A DNA stretch of 64,000 nucleotides from Chitinophaga sedimenti (GCF_023156195.1 NZ_JAKUKA010000001.1:4774001-4838000); one strand, 5' to 3'; numbered from the stretch's first letter, positions 17,792 to 27,990 are shown. Notes: a model not told the origin generated them from the sequence alone. Numbers and translations are program-made.

Positions 17792-20700
17792 TTATAAAGT
17801 ACGCTTAACTTCTACTTCTTCAAAACCTTCCACGATGTCTCCCACCCTGATATCATTATAGTTTCTGATACTCAGACCGCACTCCATATTGGATACCACT
17901 TCTTTCACATCTTCTTTGTAGCGTTTCAGGGAGCCGAGTTCGCCGGTGTAAACCACGATACCGTCGCGTACCAGGTTCACCCTGGTGTTGCGGGCTAAGC
18001 GGCCATCCAGTACGAAACAACCAGCCACTGTAACCTTGTCGAATTTGTAGGTTTCGCGGATTTCCACGTTGCACACCACTTTCTTTTCGATTTTCGGTTC
18101 CAGCATGCCTTCCATAGCGCTCTTCAGTTCGTCGATCGCGTCGTAGATGATGGAGTAAGTACGGATCTCGATGTTCTCTTTCTCGGCCAGTTTCGCCGCC
18201 TGCATCGACGGGCGCACCTGGAAGCCGATCAACAGCGCATCGGATGCGGTAGCCAGGGAGTACGTCGGATTCTGTAATCTGACCCACACCTTTGTGTACC
18301 ACGCTTACTGCAATCTCTTCGGTAGAAAGTTTCTGCAGGGAATCGCTCAGTGCTTCTACCGAACCGTCAAAGTCACCTTTGATGATGAGGTTAAGCTGCT
18401 TGAAGTTGCCCAAAGCCAAACGGCGGCCGATCTCGTCCAGCGTAATGTGCTTTTTGGTACGGATACCCTGCTCACGCACGATCTGCGCACGGCGGTTAGC
18501 CACATCTTTAGCTTCGCTTTCGTCTGCATACATCTTGAACTTCTCACCAGCCTGCGGCGCACCGTTCAAACCAAGGATCTGTACAGGAGAGGATGGACCT
18601 GCAACTTCCAGACGCTGACCGCGTTCGTTGAACATGGCCTTGATTTTACCGAAGTGCTGACCAGATACGATGGTATCGCCCTGGCGCAGGGAGCCGTTGG
18701 ATACGAGCAGAGTAGTTACATAACCACGGCCTTTATCCAGCGTTGCCTCGATGATGCTGCCGGAACCTTCGCGGTCCGGATTGGCTTTCAGTTCGAGCAG
18801 TTCTGCTTCCAGCAGTATTTTTTCGAGCAGGAGGTCAATGTTCAGACCATTCTTCGCAGAAATTTCCTGGCTCTGGTATTTACCACCCCAGTCTTCTACA
18901 AGCAGGTTCAATTGCGCCAGCTGTTCCTTAATTTTTTCCGGATTAGCCCCTTCCTTATCAATTTTGTTGATGGCAAATACCATCGGCAGGCCTGCAGCCT
19001 GTGAGTGGGAGATGGCTTCCTTGGTCTGTGGCATGATCGCATCATCCGCAGCTACTACGATAACGGCAATATCCGCCACTTTTGCACCACGGGCACGCAT
19101 CGCGGTAAACGCTTCGTGACCGGGAGTATCGAGGAAGGTCAGTTTTTTACCGGTAGCAGTGGTCACCTGGTAAGCACCAATGTGCTGTGTGATACCGCCG
19201 GCCTCACCAGCTACTACGTTCGCGTTGCGGATGTAGTCAAGCAAAGAGGTTTTACCGTGGTCAACGTGACCCATGATCGTTACGATCGGCGCTCTCGGCA
19301 CCAGATCAGCCGGATCATCTTCGATTTCCTCTTCATCAGTATCATCTGCATCTTCCAGACCGATGAATTCAACTTCGTAACCAAATTCACCGGCTACCAG
19401 TTCAATTACCTCTGCATCCAGACGCTGGTTGATGGATACCATGATGCCAAGACCCATACATTTTGAGATTACCTCTGCAAAGCTCACGTCCATCAGGTTT
19501 GCCAGTTCGCTTACGGACACAAACTCAGTTACCTGCAGTTTGTTATCCTCAGAGCCCCTGTTGGCCATCTGTTCGTCATACTCACGGCGTTTCTCACGGC
19601 GGCGGGTTGCCTTGGTGTTTTTACCACCACGGGTATTGCCACCAAGTTTGGCCATGGTTTCCTTGATCTTATTCTGGATCTCGTTTTTGTCGATTTCTTT
19701 ATCTTCCGGACGACGGTTATCGGGTTGATTATTACCGCGGAATCCGCCACCTTGTCCGGGGCCGCGATTGCCATAGTTACCGCGGTTCTGACCACCTTGT
19801 CCGGGGCCGCGGTTACCGTGCTGTCCGCCACCAGGTCCACGGTTGCCATGTTGGCCACCTTGTCCGGGGCCGCGGTTACCGTGCTGTCCGCCACCGGGTC
19901 CACGATTGCCATGTTGGCCGCCTTGGTTACGTTCCTGGTAAGGACGGCTTTGGCCGGTGCCTGGAGCATTTGTATTACCACGGTTATCGTTGTTGCGATT
20001 GTCGCCGCGGTTACCACGGTCCTGCGGGTACTCGCCCGGTTTAATGGGCTCCTGCTTTTTCTCAACGATAATGCGTTTGCGCTTACGTTTTTCGTTATCC
20101 TGTTTGGCTTTGTTGTCGCGACGGTCGTTATTTACCGGCAGTTCGATCTTGCCGATCAACTTAGGACCTCTCAGCTTTTCAGCTTGGATGTTCGTGATTA
20201 CCTTATCACTATCATCGCCGGCGTCACCGGATTCGTCATTTTGGGCAGGCGTTGGTATTTCGGCCTGTTCCTGTTTTGCCGCAGGGGCAACCACTTTCTC
20301 AGCCGGGGGCGGAGTGGCGGGCGTTTCCTTAACGACTACCGTAGCGGGTGCCTGAACGGCGGGGGCTTCTTCTGTTGTTACAGCCACTTTTTCTTTTTTA
20401 TCTTCTACTACTTCTTCCTTCTTTTCTTTTACGGGCTCCTTCGCGGGCGGTTGCGGTACAACCACTTCAGCTGCGGGCTTCACCGGTTCGGGTGTTGGCT
20501 CGGGCTTAGGTTTTTCCGCTGCCGGGGGCGGCGTAACGGGCGCTACAGGCGCGGTTTCTCCTTTTTAACCGCAGCCGGAGGAGGCGTTTGCGGTTTCCTG
20601 TGGCGGTTCAGCGCATCCAGGTCAATAGTCGTCACAACTTTAGGCCCGCTGATACGGTTTGTATCAACAGGTTTAGCCGCCTCTGCAGGCTTATCCTCTG

Positions 20701-21157
20701 CCTTGGGAGGCTCAGGGGCTTTTTCCGGTTGTGCAACCGGTGTTTCGGCTTGTGGCTTCGTTGGTTCTGGCTTAGGCTCCGCTTTTGGAGAGGCAGGTGC
20801 TTCCGGCGTAACCGTTGAGGCTACGGGCTCGGGCTTGGCTTCCTCTTTGGCGGGCGCCGTTTTTTTGGCTGCCGCGGCGGCTGCTTCTGCTTCTTCTTTC
20901 TCTTTCTTCTTCGCGGCATCTAACACGGTACCTTTCGGCAAAGCAATCTGGTCGCTTTTGCGCTTATTCGCTTTATCCTGCTGAAATTCCGCCTGCAACG
21001 CATTGTACATCGGTGCGGTGAGACGGGCGTTGGGCGAGCCAAATTCTGCCGTATCGTATCCTTTATTGGCCAGGAAGTCGACGAGCGTATCCTTACCAAT
21101 ATTAAATTCCTTGGCGGCAGCCAGCAAGCGCGGTGTGTTGTTTGTTGATTCGGGCAT
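17792..21157 (-). CDS. infB: Translation initiation factor IF-2, two frameshifts
   Basis: GTPase that places initiator tRNA on the 30S subunit. About 1,120 residues, longer than E. coli IF-2 because of a roughly 500-residue Ala/Pro/Glu/Gly-rich N-terminal region containing tandem repeats. G-domain motifs: [27 protein letters not shown] and SAKNGLNID. The N-terminal IF2N motif is in [20 protein letters not shown]. Breaks: near 20566 (a C missing: [15 protein letters not shown]) and near 18256 (one C too many: [19 protein letters not shown]). Last gene of the rimP-nusA-infB operon. The long plus-strand open frames opposite the repeat region are artefacts of its composition. Confidence 0.95.
19792..19917 (-). 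repeat. Two perfect-length 63-bp in-frame tandem repeats inside infB
   Basis: Unit of 63 bp (21 codons) repeated twice with few substitutions, encoding [10 protein letters not shown] / [11 protein letters not shown] type segments; each unit is itself a near-duplicate of about 10 residues. Partial, more diverged copies flank it ([12 protein letters not shown]). The repeats lie in the disordered N-terminal region of IF-2 and keep the frame. Confidence 0.85.
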
Positions 21158-21282
21158 ATTGAATTTCTGCCTCTCCCCTTCTTCGCCAGTGGCGAAGACT
21201 GTTTTAACTTTTAATTAATTACTTAATAAGATACCATCTTCACTTTATGAAGCCAATCCCCCGGGGAAGGTGGGGACGAGCT

Positions 21283-22529
21283 TTATTCTTTCTCAAACTC
21301 CTCTTGTAATATCCTGCGAACTTCTGTTACTGTTTCTTCTTCCAGGTCTGAACGGCGTACCAGCTCTTCTGCGGTCAGTTCCAGCACACTGCGGGCAGTG
21401 TCGCAACCAATACGTTTGAGCTCGTCGATGATCCACGCTTCGATCTCGTCGGAAAATTCTTCCAGGTCGATATCGAATTCTGCCTGTTCCTGCTGCTCGT
21501 CGCGGAAAACGTCGATTTCGTAACCCGTTAACTCGCAAGCCAGTTTTATGTTCACACCCTTTTTACCAATGGCCAGTGATACCTGGTCCGGATTCAGATA
21601 AACAGAAGCGTATTTGTTGTCGCTATCGACGTCCATACGGCTGATCCTGGCGGGCGTAAGCGCGCGTTGGATAAGCAGCTGAAGGTTGTTGGTGTAGTTG
21701 ATGATATCTATGTTTTCGTTGCGCAGTTCGCGTACGATCCCGTGGATGCGGCTACCTTTCATACCTACGCAGGCGCCTACCGGGTCTATACGGTCGTCAT
21801 AAGACTCTACTGCTACTTTCGCTCTTTCGCCCGGCTCACGTACGATCTTTTTGATCACGATCAAACCGTCGAAAATTTCTGGAACCTCAATTTCCAGCAG
21901 TTTTGCCAGGAAGGAGGGGTGGGTTCTTGAAAGAATGATCAGCGGGGAATTGTTCTTCATTTCCACTTTCTTCACTACTGCCCTTACGTTTTCTCCTTTT
22001 TTGAAGTAGTCGGTCGGAATTTGTTCCGCTTTAGGCAATATTAACTCATTCCCTTCATCATCCAATAATAAAACTTCTTTTTTCCATACCTGATAAACTT
22101 CACCGGTTACGATTTCGCCAACCCTGTCAGCATATTTTTTTACCAGGATGTTCTTCTTCAGATCGCCGATACGGGCAGAAAGTGTTTGTTTCGCTGCCAG
22201 GATGGCGCGGCGGCCAAAGTCCATGATCTCCACTTCTTCATAAAGATCTTCACCTACCTGGTAATCGGGTTCTATCTTGATGGCATCTGTATACGCGATC
22301 TGGGCGTTATCGTCTTCCACCTCGCCATCGTCCACGATGGTACGGCGGCGCAGGATCTCCGTGTCACCTTTTTCGGTATTTACGATCACGTCGAAGTTCT
22401 CGTCAGAGCCATACTTTTGCGCAGGAGCGTTTTGAACACATCTTCCAATACCTTCATCAACGTAGGACGGTCGATATTTTCCGCTTCCTTAAACTCGGTG
22501 AATGACTCAATCAGGTTAATACTAGCCAT
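21283..22529 (-). CDS. nusA: Transcription termination/antitermination factor NusA, one frameshift
   Basis: About 415 residues, the usual length in Bacteroidota (shorter than E. coli, lacking the second acidic repeat). The N-terminal domain starts MASINLIESFTEFKEAENID; an S1 domain (DRVGEIVTGEVYQV) and two KH domains (GACVGMKGSRIHGIVREL; AIGKKGVNIKLACELTG) follow. The break is at about 22418: an A4 run should be A5 (LLRKKYGSDENFDVIVN), so the first 37 codons are in another frame. It sits between rimP and infB, the conserved operon order. Confidence 0.95.
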
Positions 22530-22545
22530 TTTTTTACTTTATTGT

Positions 22546-23010
22546 TTAAAACACAATGCACACATGCGTGTGCTTGATTTCAGAGAAATTTATATCTGTT
22601 ATTTTTTGTTCTTTCTTTTTACCGATCAGCTCCTCGATGGTCACTTTTTCTTCGTCCGCCGCCAGCAGCTTACCTTCTTTGGCTGCACCGTCCAGCAGAG
22701 TTACCTCCACCTTACGGCCAATGTTCTTCCTGAACTGACGCTGATTTTTCAGCGGCTCGTCCAAACCAGGCGAAGATACTTCCAAAGAAAAATCATCGTT
22801 CGGGAAGATGCCGGAAGGTTCCAGCAGTGCATACAAAGCGCGGTTAAAACTCACCAGTTTCGAAATGGCGGCCCCGTTGTCAGCATCCAGGTAAACCTTT
22901 ACATTGTTGGTCGGCTTAATTTTGATTTCAACCAAAAAATAGTCCGGGTTCTCCGCGATCACCTGTTCTACCAGCGTCTGGATCGATGCTATAATTTGTT
23001 CCTTTTCCAT
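22546..23010 (-). CDS. rimP: Ribosome maturation factor RimP
   Basis: 154 residues. RimP assists 30S subunit maturation. N-terminal half MEKEQIIASIQTLVEQVIAE through the signature FSLEVSSPGLDEPLKN, then the C-terminal SH3-like half VEVTLLDGAAKEGKLLA. I chose the ATG at 23008-23010; the upstream extension has no similarity. It is the first gene of rimP-nusA-infB and is preceded, unusually closely, by a hairpin plus U-run in its own leader. No Shine-Dalgarno site is visible, as is common in this phylum. Intact frame. Confidence 0.93.
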   Translation of the reverse strand: MEKEQIIASIQTLVEQVIAENPDYFLVEIKIKPTNNVKVYLDADNGAAISKLVSFNRALYALLEPSGIFPNDDFSLEVSSPGLDEPLKNQRQFRKNIGRKVEVTLLDGAAKEGKLLAADEEKVTIEELIGKKKEQKITDINFSEIKHTHVCIVF

Positions 23011-23012
23011 AC

Positions 23013-23049
23013 AAAAAACAGAGAAGGGGACTTTCACAGCCCCCTTCTT
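23013..23049 (-). promoter_or_regulatory. Terminator-like hairpin in the rimP leader
   Basis: Minus-strand RNA folds GAAGGGG / CCCCUUC (extendable by A-U pairs) with an 11-base loop, followed by CUCUG and six U that end two bases before the rimP AUG. It lies downstream of the likely promoter at 23068-23094 and upstream of the coding region, so it is in the leader of the operon it would terminate. Confidence 0.6.
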
Positions 23050-23067
23050 TAGAATCTTTTATCAATG

Positions 23068-23094
23068 CAAAATTAAGATTTTATTTCAATACAA
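23068..23094 (-). promoter_or_regulatory. Probable promoter of rimP-nusA-infB
   Basis: Perfect -7 box TAATTTTG on the minus strand (23068-23075) with TTG (23092-23094) 16 bases upstream, slightly closer than the usual 17-23. Predicted start near 23062, leaving a leader of about 50 bases. Confidence 0.6.
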
Positions 23095-23203
23095 AAAGTA
23101 TTTTTAGGTAAATGAAGGCTTTTCGCTAATTACAGTGTGGTCAACACTTCACATATAAAATAAAGGCTTTATATTGACATCGAACTAATTAAAAAAAAGA
23201 ACT

Positions 23204-23437
23204 ATGCATTGGTTGTGGTTTATACTTATCGGCGCTGCGGCGGGCTGGTTGGCGGGATTGATCGTGAAGGGGCAAGGAATGGGCTGCCTGGGCAATATAC
23301 TCCTCGGCATCGTCGGCGGCGTACTGGGCGGATGGATTTTCCGCCAGTTACACCTGGCGCCCGCCGGCACTTTTGTAACGGCTTTTGCCGGTGCGTTCGT
23401 AATCCTTATGATCGCCAACCTGATCAGCCGGAAATAG
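23204..23437 (+). CDS. GlsB/YeaQ/YmgE-family stress membrane protein
   Basis: 77 residues, three short membrane helices rich in Gly and Ala, with the family core GQGMGCLGNILLGIVGGVLG and ending MIANLISRK. Members of the transglycosylase-associated (DUF/PF04226) family are small inner-membrane proteins induced by stress; they have no proven enzymatic role. Intact single gene, divergent from rimP, and a further member of the general-stress set found at 1-12 kb. Confidence 0.9.
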   Translation: MHWLWFILIGAAAGWLAGLIVKGQGMGCLGNILLGIVGGVLGGWIFRQLHLAPAGTFVTAFAGAFVILMIANLISRK

Positions 23438-23446
23438 TTTCATACA

Positions 23447-23468
23447 GGCCGCTCCGACCGGAGCGGCC
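23447..23468 (+). terminator. Hairpin after the GlsB-type gene
   Basis: 9-bp perfect stem GGCCGCTCC / GGAGCGGCC with a 4-base loop, 10 bases past the stop. The following sequence is CCCGTTTGC, so the U-run is poor. The 250 bases from here to 23717 hold no recognisable gene. Confidence 0.55.
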
Positions 23469-23717
23469 CCCGTTTGCATCGAGGAGCTATAATCCCCGCA
23501 TCTCCCTACCAGCTTTGTTCTATGGTTAACGCCTGCGAAAACCGCGATACCACCAATCGTCACTACAACGCAACAGCACAATGGCCGAAAACTCCCGATC
23601 AACAGGCCTTGCAAGTAATCTTTCATCAACAGAACCACTCCATCAACCCGTTAAAGAAAACCTAAAAACAGGGCCACCATTACCCCCTGAACAGGATTAT
23701 CTGTTAACTTCGCAACC

Positions 23718-23983
23718 ATGACAGCAATTCTTAAATTCCTTTTTACATTTTTATTTTTTGGCTGCTCTACAAACTGGTATTCGATTTCTTCATCCCGGTT
23801 TACAGGGCCACCAAACATGTAAAACGCCAGATGAACGACATGCAGGAACACATGCGTGAACAATTCCGTCAACAGGAGCAATCTTCCGGATATACTCAAA
23901 ATACGCCGCCACCGCAACCCAGCGAACGACCGGACAAACCGGCCGATCGCGGCGATTACATCGAATTCGAAGAAGTTAAATAG
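23718..23983 (+). CDS. DUF4834 family protein, one frameshift
   Basis: Small Bacteroidota-specific protein of about 88 residues: an N-terminal membrane helix (MTAILKFLFTFLFFW and LLYKLVFDFFIPVY), then a charged helix KRQMNDMQEHMREQFRQQ, and a polar end RGDYIEFEEVK. The pattern matches DUF4834, of unknown function. The frame breaks at the T6 run at about 23755-23760, which should be T7 (FFWLLYKLVF). The stop at 23981-23983 abuts the convergent HAD gene. Too broken to appear as one open frame. Confidence 0.8.
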
Positions 23984-24606
23984 TTATTTAGCGGCACGAA
24001 AGATATCCAGTATCGTTTGCGGTGCCTGCAGGTGAATCGTGCGTATACCCAATTCCTGCGCAGCAACGATGTTGGGCAGCGTATCGTCGATGAACAACGT
24101 CGCTGCGGGATCCAGGCGGTTTTCGTCCAGGATCAGCTGGTACGCTTCCTTCTCCGGTTTACGCAAACCGATTTTGTGTGAGTAATAGGCCTTGTTAAAG
24201 AACATGTCTACCGAAGGCAGACCGCGCGTTTGCATCAGGCGGGCGTTAAAGGCCGTGTGATGTATAGCGTTGGTGTTGCTTAACAGAAACGTATCGTAGT
24301 AATTCTGCAGCTGTTGCAGCAATTGCAAACGCGCCACGGGAAAGTCCAGCAGCATGGCGTTCCACGCGTCTACCAGTTGCGGAACGGTAACACCCTCGGG
24401 CGCCTCCTGCAGTAATTCGTGCAAAAAGTCATCGTTGCTGATAGCGCCAGTTTCCGGTCTTCGAACAAGGCATTCGCATGAAACTGCGAATACAGCTGCC
24501 TGAAATTTGTAACACCAAGATCTATGAACGCATTCTCGGTTAACATGTAATCGATATTGAGAATTACACCTCCCAAATCGAATATTATATGTTTGATCCC
24601 TTCCAT
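23984..24606 (-). CDS. HAD-superfamily phosphatase (HAD-IA, YihX-like), one frameshift
   Basis: About 206 residues. HAD motif I FDLGGVILNID (residues 9-19), motif II in FLLSNTNAIH, motif III Lys in RKPEKEAYQLIL and motif IV in TLFIDDTLPN. The cap is the small helical type of the HAD-IA group that includes the alpha-D-glucose-1-phosphatase YihX; the substrate is not predictable. The break is near 24447 (A3 should be A4: EDRKTGAISNDDFLHELLQ). A TACCTTTG box on the minus strand (24630-24637) may be its promoter. Confidence 0.85.
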
Positions 24607-24672
24607 ATCGCTAATGTATTGAGCCGCGGCAAAGGTAATACAGTAGCGGGGTACGGGAAGTGTAAAAAATAA

Positions 24673-24702
24673 TTTGAAATGATTAAAAAATATTTAATTT
24701 TG
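24673..24702 (+). promoter_or_regulatory. Promoter of the tRNA gene
   Basis: TTTG (24673-24676), 18 bases, TAATTTTG (24695-24702): a full match to the phylum consensus, with a predicted start near 24708, about 29 bases before the tRNA. Confidence 0.78.
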
Positions 24703-24736
24703 CCCCTCCCCTGAAAGGGGGAAGTTCTTAGGAACA

Positions 24737-24810
24737 GGTCCTATAGCTCAGTTGGTTAGAGCACCTGACTCATAATCAGGGGGTCCCAGGATCATGCCCT
24801 GGTGGGACCA
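24737..24810 (+). tRNA. tRNA with CAT anticodon (elongator Met or Ile2)
   Basis: Full cloverleaf: acceptor GGTCCTA / TGGGACC (one T-G pair), D-arm GCTC / GAGC with loop AGTTGGTTA, anticodon stem CCTGA / TCAGG around CTCATAA, T-stem CCAGG / CCTGG. G1-C72 pairing rules out initiator tRNA. Whether it is Met or lysidine-modified Ile cannot be told with confidence here. The T-loop reads ATCATGC in place of the usual TTCRAnn, so positions 54 and 58 are A and T. No CCA is encoded. It has its own promoter and terminator. Confidence 0.92.
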
Positions 24811-24813
24811 CGA

Positions 24814-24850
24814 AAAAAAGCAGTTACTCGTTTACGGTAACTGCTTTTTT
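24814..24850 (+). terminator. Terminator of the tRNA gene
   Basis: Stem AAAAAAGCAGTTAC / GTAACTGCTTTTTT with a short loop, immediately after the tRNA. Confidence 0.9.
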
Positions 24851-24915
24851 ATGTTGATGTTTTTCAACGTAATGGACTTCCAACACGCCGGCCCGCCTTT
24901 TGTATTACCCTCCAC

Positions 24916-25557
24916 ATGACTCGTCACCTACTCGCCATATCCTGCGTATTACTCGCCGTCGCCTGCCGCCAGCCGTCGACCTGCACACCGGTACGCCTTG
25001 AAGGGAAAACCGCCATAGCGGCTATTCTTGCTTTTGATACCATCATTCCGAATACGACCATCGTGGTACCCGATTCGATTGTATATTCTTCTACAAAGCA
25101 GATTACCGGGTTGCTGGATACGCTGGCAGACAGGCAATTGCTTAGTTACCGGCTGCTCGACAGCGCCCGCAACCGCCGCCGCCTTACCGGCCCGCAACTC
25201 GATGGACCCGATACGATTATGCTATATCGTTACGCCATCAGCTGGTCACCCGCCGCGAGGCCGGAAGGTGCCCGCCGTTCCGTTACCAGCGCCAGTTTCC
25301 TGGGGACCATTCTCCCAGGTGAAGTGCGCTATAGCGGCCGTGAAGTGCGGATTGGCAAAGTGGCCATTATAGAGGACGACACGTTATACTTCGATCACTC
25401 CTGCGAAAAAATTGCATTTCGTTATGCGTATAAAATGGAGCCCGCGAATGACCTGGGTGCTGCCCTGGCAGGCCCTGCGCATATGAGTACCGTGCGGTAT
25501 TGTACGGACGGGTACGGACGGGCAGCTTACGGCAGAAACACAAAGGCCCGCCGTTGA
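24916..25557 (+). CDS. Lipoprotein of unknown function
   Basis: 213 residues. A lipoprotein signal peptide with lipobox LLAVAC gives a lipidated Cys17. The rest is soluble, with alternating strands (GKTAIAAILAFDTIIPNTTI, PDTIMLYRYAISW, REVRIGKVAIIEDDTLYF) and no domain I recognise. An Arg-rich tail follows a second cysteine pair (HSCEK, RYCTDG). It is a single frame with no obvious operon partners, being followed by the convergent sulfatase gene. The last 15 residues are unusually basic, so a late frameshift cannot be excluded. Confidence 0.65.
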   Translation: MTRHLLAISCVLLAVACRQPSTCTPVRLEGKTAIAAILAFDTIIPNTTIVVPDSIVYSSTKQITGLLDTLADRQLLSYRLLDSARNRRRLTGPQLDGPDTIMLYRYAISWSPAARPEGARRSVTSASFLGTILPGEVRYSGREVRIGKVAIIEDDTLYFDHSCEKIAFRYAYKMEPANDLGAALAGPAHMSTVRYCTDGYGRAAYGRNTKARR

Positions 25558-25578
25558 AGTGGCAGGCCCTTAATCCGT

Positions 25579-26996
25579 TTATTTTTTTGTTGGAAAATCA
25601 TCTTCGGCTGCTGCCAGATGTTTTTCCAACATCCGCGTCAGCTCCTGTTCTTTGCTGAAGAAGGCCGACTTGCCGGTGAGGTTATGCATTCCCCGGGATC
25701 TATCTGCAGGTTAAAAAGCTGTTTGGTTTCGCGACCCTTCACTTTATACCAGATCAATTTCCAGTTATCTTCCGTACGTACGGCGCGTTGCACATCCTTA
25801 TAAGAGGTAAATACCGCCGGGCGGCCGTTTGCTGTTTTCTTCACCACCGGCAGCAGGCTTTGCCCCTCCAGCCCTTCAGGGCGTGGCAGGCCGGCATAGT
25901 CGCAAAGCGTGGGGTAAATATCCGTGAGTGCACAAAGGGCGTCGCGGCGCGCATCCGTGGGCAACCCCGGCCCGGAAAGGATTAGCGGTACCCGCATGCT
26001 GTGATCATACAGGTTTTGTTTGCCCAACAGGCCATGCTGACCAACTGCAAGGCCGTTATCCGCCGTAAAAATGATCAGGGTATTTTTGTCTTTCCCGTTT
26101 TTTTCCAATGCATCCAGCACCCTGCCAATACAATCATCTACTTCGGTTATCATAGCGTAGTACAGCGCCAGCTCACGTTTCACGAGATTCGTGTCGCGGG
26201 GCAACGGTAACAAATTTTCGTCGCGGACCGTTAACTCGCCGTTATCGAAGGGATGTTCAGGCATGTAGCTGCGGGGCAGCGGCAGTTTCGAAGGGTCGTA
26301 CAGTTTGGCGAATTTTTCCGGGGGCGTACGCGGGTCGTGCGGTGCGGTAAAAGCAACGTACATCAGAAAAGGCGTGGAATCTTTCTTTTGGGAAAGATAT
26401 TGCACCGCCGCATCTGCATAATACTCGCTGGAGAAGTGGTCGCCGGTAAACTGCGCACTGTTGGGGTATTGACCGGAACTGTCGAAATGGTATAGCCGTG
26501 GGGTGGCGTGGCCACCCAGTTTTACCTGGTGCATGCCGCCCATGAAAATATTATCAGCAGTGGTAAAAGCAGATTTAAACCCTTCTTTGCTGTTATGCCA
26601 CTTGCCGGTTTCAAAGGTTTCGTAGCCCTTGCTGCGGAAGTAAGCAGGGAAAGTGGGGTAGTCGCAACCGCCGTTGATAAAGCAGTCCGGCAGCTGGTAA
26701 TAAGGTTTGCCCGTTAGCAACATGGCCCGGCTGGGTGCGCATACCGCACCACTGTTTGCCCCCAGGATGTGCGCGCGGGTAAAGGCGACGCCGCGCTTCT
26801 TCAGGCGGTCCATATTGGGAGTGATCACGTGTTTATTCCCCAATGCGTGGATGGTATTGTACCGCTGATCGTCCGTAACGATCACCAGGATGTTAGGCCT
26901 TGCACCTTGCTGGGCGAGCAGCGGTTTTCCTATCAGAATAAAGCTGGCAAAAAGGGCATAAAGAAGGCAACCGCCTACCCTTTGTCTCTTGAACAT
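25579..26996 (-). CDS. Secreted type I (S1) sulfatase, C-terminal frameshift
   Basis: About 473 residues with a signal peptide (LLYALFASFILIGKPLLAQ). Sulfate-ester hydrolase: the formylglycine precursor Cys lies in VCAPSRAMLLTGK (C-x-P-S-R), metal ligands in IVTDDQRYNT and FTADNGLAVGQHG, and APHDPRTPPEKF is typical of polysaccharide or choline-type sulfatases. The activity needs a maturase encoded elsewhere. The substrate is unknown; no SusCD pair or glycosidase is adjacent. The break is near 25690 (A2 should be A3: IDPGEMHNLTGKSAFFSKEQ), giving the end DDFPTKK at 25579. Confidence 0.88.
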
Positions 26997-27037
26997 AGCA
27001 AATCTTTAAATGGTCAGTATACTGGCACAGGCATATT

Positions 27038-27063
27038 AAAAAAGGCCCGGCGTGGTCCGGGTC
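27038..27063 (-). terminator. Terminator of proC
   Basis: Minus-strand stem GACCCGG / CCGGGCC (one G-U pair) with a 6-base loop followed by six T, 8 bases past the corrected proC stop. Confidence 0.7.
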
Positions 27064-27070
27064 CGGAAAT

Positions 27071-27869
27071 TTATCCTTTTACGATCTTATTATAGGAAGT
27101 AGCGATGCCCTTAATGAGCGATGAACTGAAGCCCCTGGTGTTCCATTTCGTTCAATCCCGCGATGGTACAGCCTTTGGGTGTGGTTACCTTATCAATTTC
27201 TTCCTCCGGGTGACGTTTCTCGCGGATCAGCAGTTCGGCGGCGCCTTTTACGGTTTGTGCCGCGATGAGGTTGGCCGTACGCACATCGAACCCGATTTCT
27301 ATACCGCCCTGGATATTGGCGCGGATAAAGCGCAACGCGTAGGCAATACCGCAGGCGCCCAGTACGGTAGCCGCATCCATCAACTTTTCGTCGATGCTGA
27401 CAGTAACACCCAGCTGGTTAAACATGCTCTCTACAAACTGTACCTGTTCTTCCGATGCAAATTTATGGCAGATGCAGGTCATAGATTCGCCGATCGCGAT
27501 GGCGGTATTGGGCATGGCCCTTACAAGCGGCATATCGCCACCCACAATTTTTTCCAGGTCGTCGATAAGGATGCCGGTGACCACGCTGATAAGCACCTGC
27601 CCCGGTTTGAACAGCGGTTTCAGGCCGGCCAGCACCTCCTTCACGTTATACGGCTTCAGGGCAATCAGCACAATGTCTGCCCAGGCAACGGCTTTGCCGT
27701 TATCTGCCTCAATATTTACGCCCTGGTCCTTTAACCTGCCCAGGGTGGCAGTATTGCGTTTGGTAATAGTGATATCCGCGGCTTTGGAGAAGCCGCTTTT
27801 CAATAATCCTTCTGCTATGGCGGAACCCAGGTTTCCGCCGCCGATAATGGCTATTTTCTTCGATGACAT
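27071..27869 (-). CDS. proC: Pyrroline-5-carboxylate reductase, C-terminal frameshift
   Basis: Last step of proline synthesis: reduces pyrroline-5-carboxylate with NAD(P)H. About 265 residues. Rossmann motif IAIIGGGNLGSAIAEGL at the N-terminus; the family signature near the C-terminus reads EIDKVTTPKGCTIAGLNEM. The start at 27869 (MSSKKIAIIGGG) is chosen because the glycine motif then falls at its normal place. Near 27120 one base is missing: the corrected end is GLQFSSLIKGIATSYNKIVKG with a stop at 27071-27073. Confidence 0.92.
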
Positions 27870-27928
27870 ACGCGCAGTTTTATCCCTTACGGGTCTGGTA
27901 AGGTAACACAAAACAGGCAGCCATGCAA

Positions 27929-27968
27929 ACGACGAACGGCGCCCCCGCAAAGGACCGCCGTTCGTCGT
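27929..27968 (-). terminator. Terminator of the HNH endonuclease gene
   Basis: 13-bp perfect stem ACGACGAACGGCG / CGCCGTTCGTCGT with a 14-base loop, located 22 bases after the HNH stop. Confidence 0.85.
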
Positions 27969-27990
27969 TGTATTTTCCCAAAAGCTGGTG

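Noticed and set aside
19725-20984. 419-codon plus-strand open frame opposite infB
   Set aside because: It is antisense to the low-complexity arm of IF-2; its Gly/Ser/Leu-rich sequence is a by-product of codon bias on the other strand.
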